A stretch of 54,496 bases of DNA from Acidobacteriota bacterium (lineage in GTDB: Bacteria > Acidobacteriota > Blastocatellia > RBC074), in NCBI GenBank assembly GCA_018269055.1, contig JAFDVI010000005.1, forward strand, positions 1 to 54,496. Direction: 5' to 3'. The notes beneath the pieces are model-generated. The model had not been told where the DNA came from. It did not search any database and saw nothing but the letters and a program-made list of their open reading frames with translations. Below are positions 18,401 to 26,776 of the stretch, piece after piece (within the stretch, counting starts at the first letter, position 1; each line of letters begins with the position of its first letter). The position numbers and the translations under genes are program-made.

Positions 18401-19087
18401 GATTCGGGCGGACGCGCACTGGATCAATACCATCGCGAATGGGAAAAATCTGTCGGCGCATTCGATCTGCCGCACAATTTCAAGTTCAGCTACATTCTGG
18501 ATGCGCCCATTGGCAAGGGGCGGAAATTCGATTTAGGCCGCGCCGGGAACGTCGTACTCGGCGGCTGGCGGCTGTCTGCCATTCACGTGTATACCAGCGG
18601 TCAACCAATCCAGTTGTCAGGGGGCGCGGTTAGTTTGGGTGGACGTAGCGCCGCTCTGGTCCAAACGCTGGACAATTGGGTGGCCGATTCGCCGTCAAGT
18701 CCGAATTATCGAGCGACAGCGAATTACACCAGCTACTTCGCTCCTGTTTGCCAGATTGCGATTACTGCTTTCTGTGTTCCCAGCACCACTGCGAATTTGG
18801 GGCCTGGTGGCGTTGTCACATCGCAGACCAATCGTTTGGGCAATGCGCCACGCTTCAACGGATTGGCGCGCCGTCCGGCCAATTTGAGCGAGAACGTTTC
18901 GCTGCAAAAGAGCTTCCAATTCACCGAGCGATTCCGTCTGGATTTCCGTTGGGAGGTCTTCAACGTTTTCAATCGCGTGGTGTTGGGTGGGCCGGATACC
19001 AGCATCACCAGCCCGACCTTTGGACGCATCACCAGCACGGCATTGCCGCCGCGCCAGATGCAGTTCGGGTTGAAGCTGCATTTCTAA
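15461..19087 (+). CDS. Oar-like TonB-dependent receptor with N-terminal regulatory-like domain
   Basis: 1208 residues. Signal peptide about 1-24, ending at VFGQ. A carboxypeptidase-regulatory-like beta-sandwich follows (about 28-110: GTITGTVTDKTGAVVPGATV, YSIPALPPGNYKV). A plug-like region contains ITLDGASS and SIDAITEFTVDTNGFKAESG. The long beta-barrel ends in LKLHF, with the terminal aromatic residue used for outer-membrane assembly. Such receptors import large substrates such as glycans or peptides. No typical TonB box is obvious. It is divergent from a membrane-anchored regulator and ends at a strong bidirectional terminator. The substrate is unknown; the sugar-acid genes downstream only hint at a carbohydrate. 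Confidence 0.9.
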   Translation: MFRLSVRLFSATFLTLLLSLFVFGQTDRGTITGTVTDKTGAVVPGATVTARNLGTNAVSTAVTTSEGVYSIPALPPGNYKVRIEKQGFKAAEVASVTVIVGNSVSANFSMEIGQVSEVIEIAAQQGAQIQTENAKASSQVANKQIDELPLVVAGTMRSPFDLTLLTPESKPIGLGGDAGVQGPGYTSNFSLGGGQGGTWGITLDGASSATARFGSTEWSSLNTPSIDAITEFTVDTNGFKAESGRAQGGSLNFSSKSGTNEYHGTIYEYARNNFFDARNYFENKTSVLKQHDYGVTFGGPVWIPKIYNGKNKTFFFGSAEWFRNRAGSGTFVTSVPTQEMYQGDFSKWVDPSGKLLPIYDPATTRTNPAYDSSKPISESNPRFIRDPFPGNIIPANRISPLAKNYLAYVGNTVFPNSAGASGTYGYVNNNYRSFAGSSLFPWTKWSIKIDHNFNERHKISGLYNYGLSEVLPGVDGFPQLPASVSNFRYTQQDSHVYRANYTWTISPKLVNYLYGGVNWWKQFNYTPNIGGGWKSKGICLPGAFNCDEALLQVEFQSDGYFTWGGSNGDGSENPIFTFGDDLTYIHGTHTIKGGYMFERLHYNGFGRQTLAGLVRVSRAQTSIPQSGNSSLGGGNAFASFLLGEVNSAQTENDRFVRQYWRGHAAYIQDDWKVSPKLTLNFGMRYDVTLPPLERDDKWSNFDPYTANPSANGRLGALVFAGTNPGETGKRTLAEGWYNGFGPRFSFAYSPDQKTVVRGGVGRTFGYVRTTSGSTHFAGAIQIYSVNSPDGINRLFKLDDGFLVNGVNTVPQPPSLDPGFNTNADVDWWQFGEVSRLPENWNWTLSVQRELPGKFLVEASYNASVGVHLIAGLLNVNQLDSKYVYDSVVNPLRNQAITSAAVKAAGFTKPYASFPDNFALERALRPYPQYANINTWSGNGDRSGHSTYHAAVFKMERRVSTGIYLQGSYVFSKLITNADVVDSGGRALDQYHREWEKSVGAFDLPHNFKFSYILDAPIGKGRKFDLGRAGNVVLGGWRLSAIHVYTSGQPIQLSGGAVSLGGRSAALVQTLDNWVADSPSSPNYRATANYTSYFAPVCQIAITAFCVPSTTANLGPGGVVTSQTNRLGNAPRFNGLARRPANLSENVSLQKSFQFTERFRLDFRWEVFNVFNRVVLGGPDTSITSPTFGRITSTALPPRQMQFGLKLHF

Positions 19088-19104
19088 ACTCACACAACTG
19101 AACC

Positions 19105-19143
19105 AAAAAAAGGGGGCACAGCTCAACTGTGCCCCCCTTTTTT
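19105..19143. terminator. Bidirectional Rho-independent terminator
   Basis: A perfect 10-base stem (GGGGGCACAG at 19112-19121 with its complement at 19127-19136) is flanked by seven A on the left and seven T on the right. It lies 18 bases after the stop of the plus-strand TonB receptor and also faces the minus-strand receptor that ends at 19264, so it can stop both convergent transcripts. Confidence 0.92.
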
Positions 19144-19263
19144 GCAGGAAATGCTGGGCGAATTCGATCAGTTTTCATTTGCGTGTGTAGGACAATTTTC
19201 AAAATTGTCCCACTTCTCTTGGCCAGTTAATTCTATTTTCCGTACACGCGACTGAACATCGCG

Positions 19264-22200
19264 CTAAAAATTCAACCGTGCGACGAATTGAATCAACCGG
19301 CCTCCGGGATCGTTCGTCGTCGAGGTGTCCTGATAGGCATTAGCGGTTTGGCCGAAGGTCGCCGAACCGAAGCCGCCAATGTTGGTCACATCATTGCCGG
19401 CACTGCCAATCAGGAAGTTGATATTGTTGAAGGCGTTCAAAAACTCGGCGCGAAACTCAAAGTTGACACGCTCAGTGAACTTGAATTTCTTGACCACGCT
19501 TAAATCAAAACGTGTGAAGCTCGGCCCGTACAGAACCAGATTCGAGGTTCCGCATTCACCGGGGAAGGATTCAAGACATCCTGGGCTGCTGGCGGGAGCG
19601 ATGTAACGACCTGTCGGCACGCCCTGCGAGCTATAACCTGTAGCGCTGGTTGCACTGACATTGTTGGCTCGAATGGTGTTGTCAATGATGTCCTGTGGCA
19701 GGTAGTAAACAAAATTCGCTTCTTTGCGAATTTTGAGTGCTTTCTGCAATTCATTGCGCGTCATTCCGATCAATCGAACATTGCCGAAATTGTTCGGGCT
19801 GCCGGTTTGAATTCGAGCGGTTCCATGGAACTCCCAACCGCCAATCGCCAATTCTCCGAGTCGGCCAACGCCGCCACCGAAGGCTTTCCCTTTGCCGAAC
19901 GGAAGGTCGTAAATCCAGTTCAGCTTCAACGCGTGCGTAATACCGAAAGGCGAAAGCGATCTATCTCCGCTTAAATTGCGAAGCGTTCGGGGCTGGTAAG
20001 CCACCGCCGAACTGCTGACAGGCATATTGGTCAGATTGCGGGCGAAGGTATAGCTTCCCTGAACCAAAAGGCCCTTTGACATACGGCGGCGTAATTCGAC
20101 GACGGCGGCGTCGTAATAGCTGCGGCCATTGTTTTCCACCGTCCACGCCCCGCCTTGTTTGCTCGGGTTGAGAAGGAAGAAATTGGCCGGCAACCCAGCG
20201 TTCAATGCGTTATTGCGGAAAGTAGCATTGGTGATGAAATTGCCTAGTCCCGTGCCAAACCCGGCGAAGGTTCCTGGCGCAGGATTGTTCGCCGCCAGGG
20301 CATTGACGAAGGTGGTGCTGGCGAATTGCGACGAACCGTACTTGGCGGCATCACCCGCTTGTACCATCGGCACGCCACTGAAGTGCGCCAAAATGATGGG
20401 CAGTGGAGCCGTTCCGGTACCCGGGCCGTAGTATCGGAAATTGGCTCCACGACCCTGCGCCAGGTTGGCCTGCAGATTCGCCTGCGCCAGTCTGAACTCT
20501 TTCAGAAAGCCATTTTCGATCAAATTGACTTCGTTCAGATTGTACTGCTGCCACTGTTTGACGCCGCGATTGCCGACATAGCGAAGTTCAACCACTGTGT
20601 CTTTGGTAATTTCCCGCTGCATCCCAAAGGTCCAGGATTGAACATACCCCAATCCCAAATCCGGATTGAACGTGTTGACTGAATCTGTGATCAGTCCGGT
20701 GTTCGGATAGGCCGGCGTATCGGGAACGCCAGGCGCGCCCAAGCGGTTGGTTTCGCGCAGCAGCAATGGCAGAGTCCCCAGATTGCCCAGCGTCAGATTG
20801 CGGTTGGCGGAAATGGTCGCTCCCGGATTCGCGCCATAAATGCTGGAAAAGACGTTCATTCCTTCGCGGTTGAATGCAATGGAGTACCCGCCGCGAAAGA
20901 CTGTTTGCCCGCCTTCGCCGAAAAGTTTGCGGGCAAGTCCGTTGTGCCAGTTCGGGCTCCAACTGATCCCAACGCTCGGAGCCAGATTGTTGTAATCCGT
21001 ATTGAAAGCCTTCGAGCCGGGAGCAAAGGCTGTGTACTCAGATTCGCGCCCTGAGGTCGTGCCCGGCTTGAACAGATTGCCGGGACCGGAAATTCCAAAT
21101 AGATCGTTGAACGTGACTTGAGAAAACACATCGCTGGCGGCTACGAAAGGGTATTGGACTTCCCAGCGCAAACCTCCGGTCAGCGTCAGATTCTGGCGTA
21201 CGCGCCAGGTATCCTGCGCAAAGAAACCCGATTCGCGCTGGCGGTACCGCTGGGTCAGCGTTCCCAGATATTTGTATTTGCCCGTGGTTTCATCGAGTCT
21301 GGCATTGGCGCTGATTGCAGTGACATGGCCGGTCAGCACTGCGTAAATGTTTCGCGCCCTGGTGATGTCGGCGGTGGCTGCGCCGGGAAAGTTCGCCGTC
21401 GTGAACATGGCGTTGGCCGGATCGTTGGTATCAATGCCAAATGTAATGCTTGGAACCAGGGTCACCGCTTCTGACCATGAACTAATGTGGGTGAAGCTGA
21501 AGCCGAAGCTCAAGCTGTGCGCGCCGCGCGTCCAGTTCAGTGTGTCGCTGAACTGCCAGACCGGCGCGTTACGGCGGCTGGGTGCGGTGGTGTTATGCGC
21601 ATTGGTGATGCCCGCGGCGCTGATGCTGAGCGCAAAACCCTGCTGATTGGCGATCGGGCCATTGAAATCCGCTGGGCTGGCTTCCGGGAAAAATAGCACC
21701 GTGCCGCCAGTCAATCCGAAGCGGGCTTCGTTGACCAGCGTATTGGTCAGTGTCGAACGCAGCGCAATTACGTTTGAAAACCGATTGGAAATCTGGCTGC
21801 CTTTGTTCGGAAAACCAGGGAAGACCGGATCGCGGGAATTCAGGAAATCCACTGTCGAGCCGAAGTAATCGTAATTGTAGATGTTTTCCAAATGATGCTT
21901 GCTCGACAGATTGAAATCGAACCGCACAGTGGTGAATGTGCGACGTTGGCTGCCGGAGTTCGTGAAAGTATACCGTTGCAAGTTCGGATCCGATAATTGC
22001 TCAATCGTTCCGGTTGTGGTGGTGGACTGTCGAATATCGGCCAGCAGTTTGGAGACGGTTGGATCGAGCGTCGCCGTGCAGGCGCTGCAATTGGCTTGAT
22101 TGGCCGCCATTTGCAGCAGATTCACTGAACGCACCCCATTGGATGTGTTGTATTGGAACAGCCCCGTTTGCGTCAGTGGATTGAGAATCGTGCGTTGGCG

Positions 22201-23157
22201 GGTGGCCTGTTCCGGCAACCTGTATTCTTCATAATTGACGAAAAAGAAGGCACGGTCTTTTCCGCTAAACACCTTCGGAATTGAAATCGGGCCGCCAACG
22301 CGTCCGCCAAACTGGTTGAGCAGCACTCGTGCGCGCGGCAGATTGGCGCGGTTGTTGAACCAGTAGTTGGAATTCAATACGGGATTGCGGTGATATTCGT
22401 AGAGGCTGCCGTGATAATCATTGTTGCCGGATTTTGTGACAAATTTGATCTGAACGGCCCCCTCGCCTGAGCTTTCCGCGCCGGGTGTGGCAGTTGAAAC
22501 CGTAACTTCCTCCACAGCATCAATGCGCGGGCGAATGTAGGTGAAAAAGCCGTCCGAGGATTTCAGTGTATTGTCCTGGATGTTGATTCCATCCATGGTG
22601 ATGTTAAGCGCACCTTTGGGAAGTCCATTGACGGTGGAGGTGCGCGGACGACCCGGCGTGCTGGTTCCGGGCAGCAGCAACACCAGATCGAGCGCGTCGC
22701 GCGAGGCAAACGGCAATTCAGTGATCTGTCGCCCGGTAATTGTCGTGCTGATGTTGGCGGATTGCGTTTGCAATACTTCACCTGTGCCCTGAATGACGAC
22801 GGATTCCGATTGGGCGCCGACCTCCAATACGACGTTGACATTTGATGGAGTCGCGGCATCCAGCTTAACATCCTGAATGACCGCCCTTTTGAAACCCGGA
22901 GAGTTGATGGTGACAGTGTAATTGCCAGCAGCGAGTGCGGGAATGCGGAAGGTCCCATTGCTGGCTGTGACAGCGTTGAATTCTGCACCGGTAGCATCAT
23001 TTTTCACTTTGACTTCCGCGCCAGCCACGACCGCTCCATTGGGATCGGTTACCGCGCCAGAAAGCGCTGAGGTGGAACTGACTTGCGCTAAAGCCATCAG
23101 ACTGAATAGCGTCAATAATGCCGTGACGCCTAGGATCTTGAAACCAAGGTCTTTCAT
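19264..23157 (-). CDS. Second Oar-like TonB-dependent receptor
   Basis: 1297 residues from the ATG at 23157, which has AGGAGGAAT 8 bases upstream; the frame is open a little further but without a signal. Signal peptide about 1-25 (LMALAQ). Regulatory-like domain about 29-115 (LSGAVTDPNGAVVAGAEV, FRIPALAAGNYTVTI). Plug features are TEVTV-like EEVTVSTATPGAESSGEGAVQIKFVTKSG and NITMDGINIQDNTL. The barrel ends in FVARLNF. Architecture is the same as the receptor at 15461, but the sequences differ, so they are paralogues and not a recent duplication. It starts about 900 bases from the RraA/sugar-acid genes, divergently; its import substrate could feed them, which is inference. Confidence 0.9.
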   Translation of the reverse strand: MKDLGFKILGVTALLTLFSLMALAQVSSTSALSGAVTDPNGAVVAGAEVKVKNDATGAEFNAVTASNGTFRIPALAAGNYTVTINSPGFKRAVIQDVKLDAATPSNVNVVLEVGAQSESVVIQGTGEVLQTQSANISTTITGRQITELPFASRDALDLVLLLPGTSTPGRPRTSTVNGLPKGALNITMDGINIQDNTLKSSDGFFTYIRPRIDAVEEVTVSTATPGAESSGEGAVQIKFVTKSGNNDYHGSLYEYHRNPVLNSNYWFNNRANLPRARVLLNQFGGRVGGPISIPKVFSGKDRAFFFVNYEEYRLPEQATRQRTILNPLTQTGLFQYNTSNGVRSVNLLQMAANQANCSACTATLDPTVSKLLADIRQSTTTTGTIEQLSDPNLQRYTFTNSGSQRRTFTTVRFDFNLSSKHHLENIYNYDYFGSTVDFLNSRDPVFPGFPNKGSQISNRFSNVIALRSTLTNTLVNEARFGLTGGTVLFFPEASPADFNGPIANQQGFALSISAAGITNAHNTTAPSRRNAPVWQFSDTLNWTRGAHSLSFGFSFTHISSWSEAVTLVPSITFGIDTNDPANAMFTTANFPGAATADITRARNIYAVLTGHVTAISANARLDETTGKYKYLGTLTQRYRQRESGFFAQDTWRVRQNLTLTGGLRWEVQYPFVAASDVFSQVTFNDLFGISGPGNLFKPGTTSGRESEYTAFAPGSKAFNTDYNNLAPSVGISWSPNWHNGLARKLFGEGGQTVFRGGYSIAFNREGMNVFSSIYGANPGATISANRNLTLGNLGTLPLLLRETNRLGAPGVPDTPAYPNTGLITDSVNTFNPDLGLGYVQSWTFGMQREITKDTVVELRYVGNRGVKQWQQYNLNEVNLIENGFLKEFRLAQANLQANLAQGRGANFRYYGPGTGTAPLPIILAHFSGVPMVQAGDAAKYGSSQFASTTFVNALAANNPAPGTFAGFGTGLGNFITNATFRNNALNAGLPANFFLLNPSKQGGAWTVENNGRSYYDAAVVELRRRMSKGLLVQGSYTFARNLTNMPVSSSAVAYQPRTLRNLSGDRSLSPFGITHALKLNWIYDLPFGKGKAFGGGVGRLGELAIGGWEFHGTARIQTGSPNNFGNVRLIGMTRNELQKALKIRKEANFVYYLPQDIIDNTIRANNVSATSATGYSSQGVPTGRYIAPASSPGCLESFPGECGTSNLVLYGPSFTRFDLSVVKKFKFTERVNFEFRAEFLNAFNNINFLIGSAGNDVTNIGGFGSATFGQTANAYQDTSTTNDPGGRLIQFVARLNF

Positions 23158-24055
23158 GGTTGAATTCCTCCTGAGTTTTTCGAGCCATGCGCTTTGCCGC
23201 AATGGCCCAGGGTTGGGTTGGACAAGGGAAACAAGACAAAATGCGACTGTAATCGTTGTAGCTGGTGCCAGTTTTGACGCTTTGAGTGTTGGACGACCCT
23301 GCCAACCTCAGTCTGAAATATCCTTGTTCAGGAAAGGGTGAGCGACAGGCACAGCTCAATCCGGCTTGGATGTGGTGCACACTTAGACCGCTCATCAGCG
23401 GTTCGATCAAGTTCGCATTGAGGAAACTGACCCCTTACTGATGTGCAAGCCCATCTGCCTGGAAATGCAACTCCTACTTAATGAAAAAATTCGCCTGAAC
23501 CAGAGTGGTGATAAATCCCGGACCACACTGCTTTGACAGCGGCGAAACCGGAGATCAGGTACTTGGCGTTCGTTGATGTGTTGTTACTTGCTGTAATTTT
23601 TCATCCTAGCAAAGTCGCTTCTTGAGCCTGGGTCCTTTTCAGGTTGAGAACCCAATTGAGTAACTTTGGAGGGTTCTTCCTGGCGCAGGCTTCGTTGGCG
23701 CGAAAATGGATGAGAAGCGGTAAAAAAATCTTCAAGCGAGAGGTCAATTTTTATTGAGGTTTTGTTGAAGGCGTTATTGATCAAAAAGAATTGACTGAAA
23801 CCGGTACGAGAACTCACAAGCACTGAGGGACTTCCAAACAATCTCCCTCGAAAGAGATAGTACTGGCGATAATTTTGACTGATACGAGAAAATTACGACG
23901 AGGGCTGCGGGAAGCTGCTGAAATGCTTGTCACATCTGAATCGCCTCGCTAGAATGCGCCACGATCTATCATTCCCGCAACGAATTGCTAACTCACAACA
24001 ACAGTAAAGATGCCGCTCAGAACGGATTGTGGCATCGAATTTTCGAGGAGATACC
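23158..24055. promoter_or_regulatory. Long divergent regulatory region with a strong sigma-70 promoter
   Basis: 898 bases without a convincing gene. On the plus strand, TTGTCA (23927-23932) and TAGAAT (23950-23955) are exactly 17 bases apart, a good promoter for the RraA-like gene about 95 bases downstream. The minus-strand receptor has AGGAGG near its ATG but no promoter I can name. An 85-codon minus-strand frame (23584-23841) has a TTG start and no recognisable composition. I looked for a cobalamin-riboswitch core and saw none. Confidence 0.6.
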
Positions 24056-24964
24056 ATGTTTCACGCCAAAGCCGTGGTACCCATTGTTTTGCTCGTTTCC
24101 GGCTGGTTCTGTCTGATGCTATTTGGCAGTCATCCTCAATCCGCGCAAATTGTCGTTCCCCAAGGGCTTCGCGCTCAACGCGATACCTGGACGCCCTTGA
24201 TGGACGTATTGAAGGACAAACGTCCGCATGTAACGGACGACCAGCTCGAAAGACTGAAAAACGTATCCATCGAAAATGTTTGGGGAGGAATTCAAGGCAA
24301 AGGGTATCGCGCCTGCTTCGTTACTCACCTGAAACAGACGCAGCCGGGCGTGAAAATGGTTGGTCGGGCACTGACCATGCGTTACCTGCCGCAACGGCCT
24401 GACCTTGACGAAGGGGTTCGCCAATTAGCCAGAGAAGGAAATTGGGACCCGTCCTTCAACGTTCGCGCAGGTGAAGACGCAAATGCAGGCGATGTCGTTG
24501 TCGTGGAACTCGGCGGAATGATTGATCGCGCGACGTTTATGGGCACGATGACCGGGCTGGGGATGAAAGTGAAAGGCGTTAAAGGCGTGGTCGTGGACGG
24601 CGGCATCCGCGATTTGAATGAGTTTCTGGGCTGGAAAGATTTTCCGGTGTATTACGCGGGCGGGCATGCTTCGGCAATGGCGGATCAAATCGGCGTGGAA
24701 TGGAACATCCCGATTCGCATCGGACAAGTGACCGTCATGCCCGGCGACGTGGTCATCGGCGATGAAGAAGGCTTGTTGTTCTTTCCGCCGCAACTGGCCG
24801 ACGAAGCGATCAAGGCTGCCGAAAATCAAACCTACAACGAACAGTTCAAGGAAGAGATGTTGAAAAGTCGCAAATATAGAACGCGAGACATTTATCCTCG
24901 CTTAAGCCCTGAACTGGAAAAAGTGTTTGAGGAATGGAAGAAAACACACCCACGGAAACCCTAA
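24056..24964 (+). CDS. Exported RraA-like / HMG aldolase family protein
   Basis: 302 residues from the ATG at 24056 (CGAGGAGAT upstream). A hydrophobic N-terminus (about 5-30) looks like a signal peptide or anchor. The rest matches the RraA/4-hydroxy-4-methyl-2-oxoglutarate aldolase fold: VVVELGGMIDRATFMGTM, VKGVVVDGGIRDLNEF with the conserved Arg-Asp, and MPGDVVIGDEEGLLFFP. Class II members cleave HMG or decarboxylate oxaloacetate with a divalent metal; RraA proper inhibits RNase E. Export argues against the RNase E role. The neighbouring sugar-acid dehydratases suggest a keto-acid aldolase, but the substrate is not shown. It overlaps the convergent gene by 4 bases. Confidence 0.8.
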   Translation: MFHAKAVVPIVLLVSGWFCLMLFGSHPQSAQIVVPQGLRAQRDTWTPLMDVLKDKRPHVTDDQLERLKNVSIENVWGGIQGKGYRACFVTHLKQTQPGVKMVGRALTMRYLPQRPDLDEGVRQLAREGNWDPSFNVRAGEDANAGDVVVVELGGMIDRATFMGTMTGLGMKVKGVKGVVVDGGIRDLNEFLGWKDFPVYYAGGHASAMADQIGVEWNIPIRIGQVTVMPGDVVIGDEEGLLFFPPQLADEAIKAAENQTYNEQFKEEMLKSRKYRTRDIYPRLSPELEKVFEEWKKTHPRKP

Positions 24965-25341
24965 CGCTTGGTTGAACGCCGCTGAGAGCGAAGTTCATCT
25001 TTGATTTCGTCCAGCGAGTTTTCAATTCTTTCCAAGCGCTTCTCCAAGGAATCCACCCGTTCTTTGTTCTGATCAAACCGCTGATTGACTGTTTCAAACT
25101 TCGCATTCATTTCACGTCGCAAGGCGTCAGTTTGAAAAACGCTGGTTCCGATCAGACAGGTGACAACGGCGATCAACATGGTGATGGTGAAGATGACGAA
25201 CTGTTTGATCGTTTGCCGATCATTGCGTTCGCTGTTATGCCGGATGATTTCTATTTCACCCTGAGTTTTCGCCAGATTGATTCGCATATCTTCGACCTTC
25301 TGCTGCAACTCCCGAAATTCGGGATTAATGGTTGCATTCAT
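24961..25341 (-). CDS. Small coiled-coil membrane protein
   Basis: 126 residues. A charged N-terminal helix (about 8-45, LQQKVEDMRINLAKTQGEIE) is followed by one transmembrane helix (about 48-68) and a long heptad-like coiled coil (about 72-126, rich in Glu, Lys, Arg and Leu). This topology occurs in many short proteins of unknown role. The ATG has GGAAGG 8 bases upstream. Its stop overlaps the stop of the convergent RraA-like gene (24961-24964). No family recognised. Confidence 0.65.
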   Translation of the reverse strand: MNATINPEFRELQQKVEDMRINLAKTQGEIEIIRHNSERNDRQTIKQFVIFTITMLIAVVTCLIGTSVFQTDALRREMNAKFETVNQRFDQNKERVDSLEKRLERIENSLDEIKDELRSQRRSTKR

Positions 25342-25452
25342 CGTACCTTCCCGTGGCTTGAGTCATTTTGGGGTGGCAGCAGGATTATAAACAACGTTCC
25401 TCCAATTGGTAACCGCGACCTGAATACTTCATCAACCTGAATTGAGGAATTC

Positions 25453-26745
25453 ATGACCAACATCAAAACTGAGAATCGTGGCTCGTTACGGCGGTCGTTT
25501 TTGAAACAGGCCGCTTTCGGGCTGAGTGGCAGCTTACTGGCAGCAGAGAGGTTTCCCACCTGGGCGCAGCAAAAGACGGACGATTCGTTGAAGATCGTCA
25601 AAGTCGAACCGTTTTTGCTCACCGGAGTTCGTGGCAGCGCGCCGTGGGTGTTTGTTCGCGTCGAAACCGCTGAAGGCATTGTCGGTTGGGGCGAAGGAAC
25701 GAACTTTCCCGGCGTGCGACCGATTGCGACAGCCGTTTCCACCTTGAGCAGTGTCGTCGTCGGCCAAAGCGCCTGGAACATCGAAGCGCTGTGGCAACGG
25801 ATGTATCGCTTTATGTATTACAACGGCATGGGCGGCATTGTGTTGGCGGCGATCAGCGGTATTGATATGGCGTTGTATGACATCGTCGGCAAAAAACTGG
25901 GCGTGCCAGTCTACAAAATTTTGGGTGGGCAAGTTCACGAAAAGCTGCGGACGTATGCCAATGGTTGGACGGACGGTTTGGGTCGCGGGCCTGAGGAATA
26001 CGCCACACGAACAAAAGAGTTGGTGGCGAAGGGCTATACCGGTTGCAAGCTTGATCCGTTTTTCAACACGCCCATGAACCGCGAAGTGACGCAGGCGGAT
26101 TTGCGATTGGCCGTCGCTATTGTCAAAGCGATCCGCGAAGCGGGCGGCGCGGATTACGACATCGCGATTGACGTTCACGGACGATGGGATACGAAATCCA
26201 CGCTGGAAATCATTCGCGCGCTGGAACCGTATCGCTTGTTCTTTTACGAAGAAGCCGTGCCACCCGAAAACGTCGCGGCGATGGCCGAAGTCCAGCGCAA
26301 CTCGCAAACGCCACTGGCGACGGGCGAACGCATTTTTGGCCGTCAAGGCTTCCGCGAGTTGCTGGAAAAACAGGCGGTGCGAATCATCCAACCCGATCTG
26401 GCTCGAACCGGAGGTATCACCGAGGTGAAGAAAATTGCCGCGATGGCCGACACCTATTACATTCCGGTTGCGCCGCACAATCCGAACGGGCCGCTGTGCA
26501 CGCTGGCTTCGATGCACACTTGTTTTTCGATTCCGAACTTCCTGATTCTGGAATTTTTCGAGAAGGACGAACCGGTTTTCCAAGACTTGATGCCCGGCGG
26601 CGTCAAACGCGATGTCACGGGAGTTTATCCGACCACAACGCCCGGCTTGGGCGCGAACGTGACAGAAGACTTTTTGCGCAAATACAAATTCGATCCGGCG
26701 AAGACGGACGAAATGGAACGCAGAACTTTCAATACCGTGAAGTAA
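25453..26745 (+). CDS. Tat-exported enolase-superfamily dehydratase (galactonate dehydratase-like)
   Basis: 430 residues. A Tat-type signal is at the N-terminus (Arg13-Arg14 in RRSFLKQ, hydrophobic core to about residue 35). Mandelate racemase/muconate lactonizing enzyme N- and C-terminal domains follow. Active-site features resemble D-galactonate dehydratase: DVHGRWD (metal Asp and His), FFYEEAVPPEN, TGERIFGRQGF, IIQPDLARTGGI, and the barrel-7 His in APHNPNGP. These enzymes remove water from an aldonic acid to give a 2-keto-3-deoxy acid. It is followed 31 bases later by a second dehydratase. Exact substrate not determinable. Confidence 0.8.
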   Translation: MTNIKTENRGSLRRSFLKQAAFGLSGSLLAAERFPTWAQQKTDDSLKIVKVEPFLLTGVRGSAPWVFVRVETAEGIVGWGEGTNFPGVRPIATAVSTLSSVVVGQSAWNIEALWQRMYRFMYYNGMGGIVLAAISGIDMALYDIVGKKLGVPVYKILGGQVHEKLRTYANGWTDGLGRGPEEYATRTKELVAKGYTGCKLDPFFNTPMNREVTQADLRLAVAIVKAIREAGGADYDIAIDVHGRWDTKSTLEIIRALEPYRLFFYEEAVPPENVAAMAEVQRNSQTPLATGERIFGRQGFRELLEKQAVRIIQPDLARTGGITEVKKIAAMADTYYIPVAPHNPNGPLCTLASMHTCFSIPNFLILEFFEKDEPVFQDLMPGGVKRDVTGVYPTTTPGLGANVTEDFLRKYKFDPAKTDEMERRTFNTVK

Positions 26746-26776
26746 ATCAACCATTCAATTTTCAGGAAAAAACACT

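Noticed and set aside
15461..23157. The two giant TonB receptors as a recent inverted duplication
   Set aside because: They share architecture only; plug and barrel sequences differ throughout.
23584..23841. 85-codon minus-strand frame in the long gap before the second TonB receptor
   Set aside because: TTG start with the Shine-Dalgarno directly touching it, no family resemblance, and no neighbour context.
23158..24055. Cobalamin or other riboswitch upstream of the TonB receptor
   Set aside because: No recognisable conserved core was seen on the minus strand; a covariance-model search would settle it.
24056..24964. RraA as an RNase E regulator
   Set aside because: The protein has an export-type N-terminus and sits with sugar-acid genes, so an aldolase-type role is more likely.
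25534..26754. 406-codon minus-strand open frame opposite the galactonate dehydratase-like gene
   Set aside because: It mirrors a clear enolase-superfamily gene, has no recognisable domain, and is rich in His/Arg/Phe as expected for an antisense shadow.
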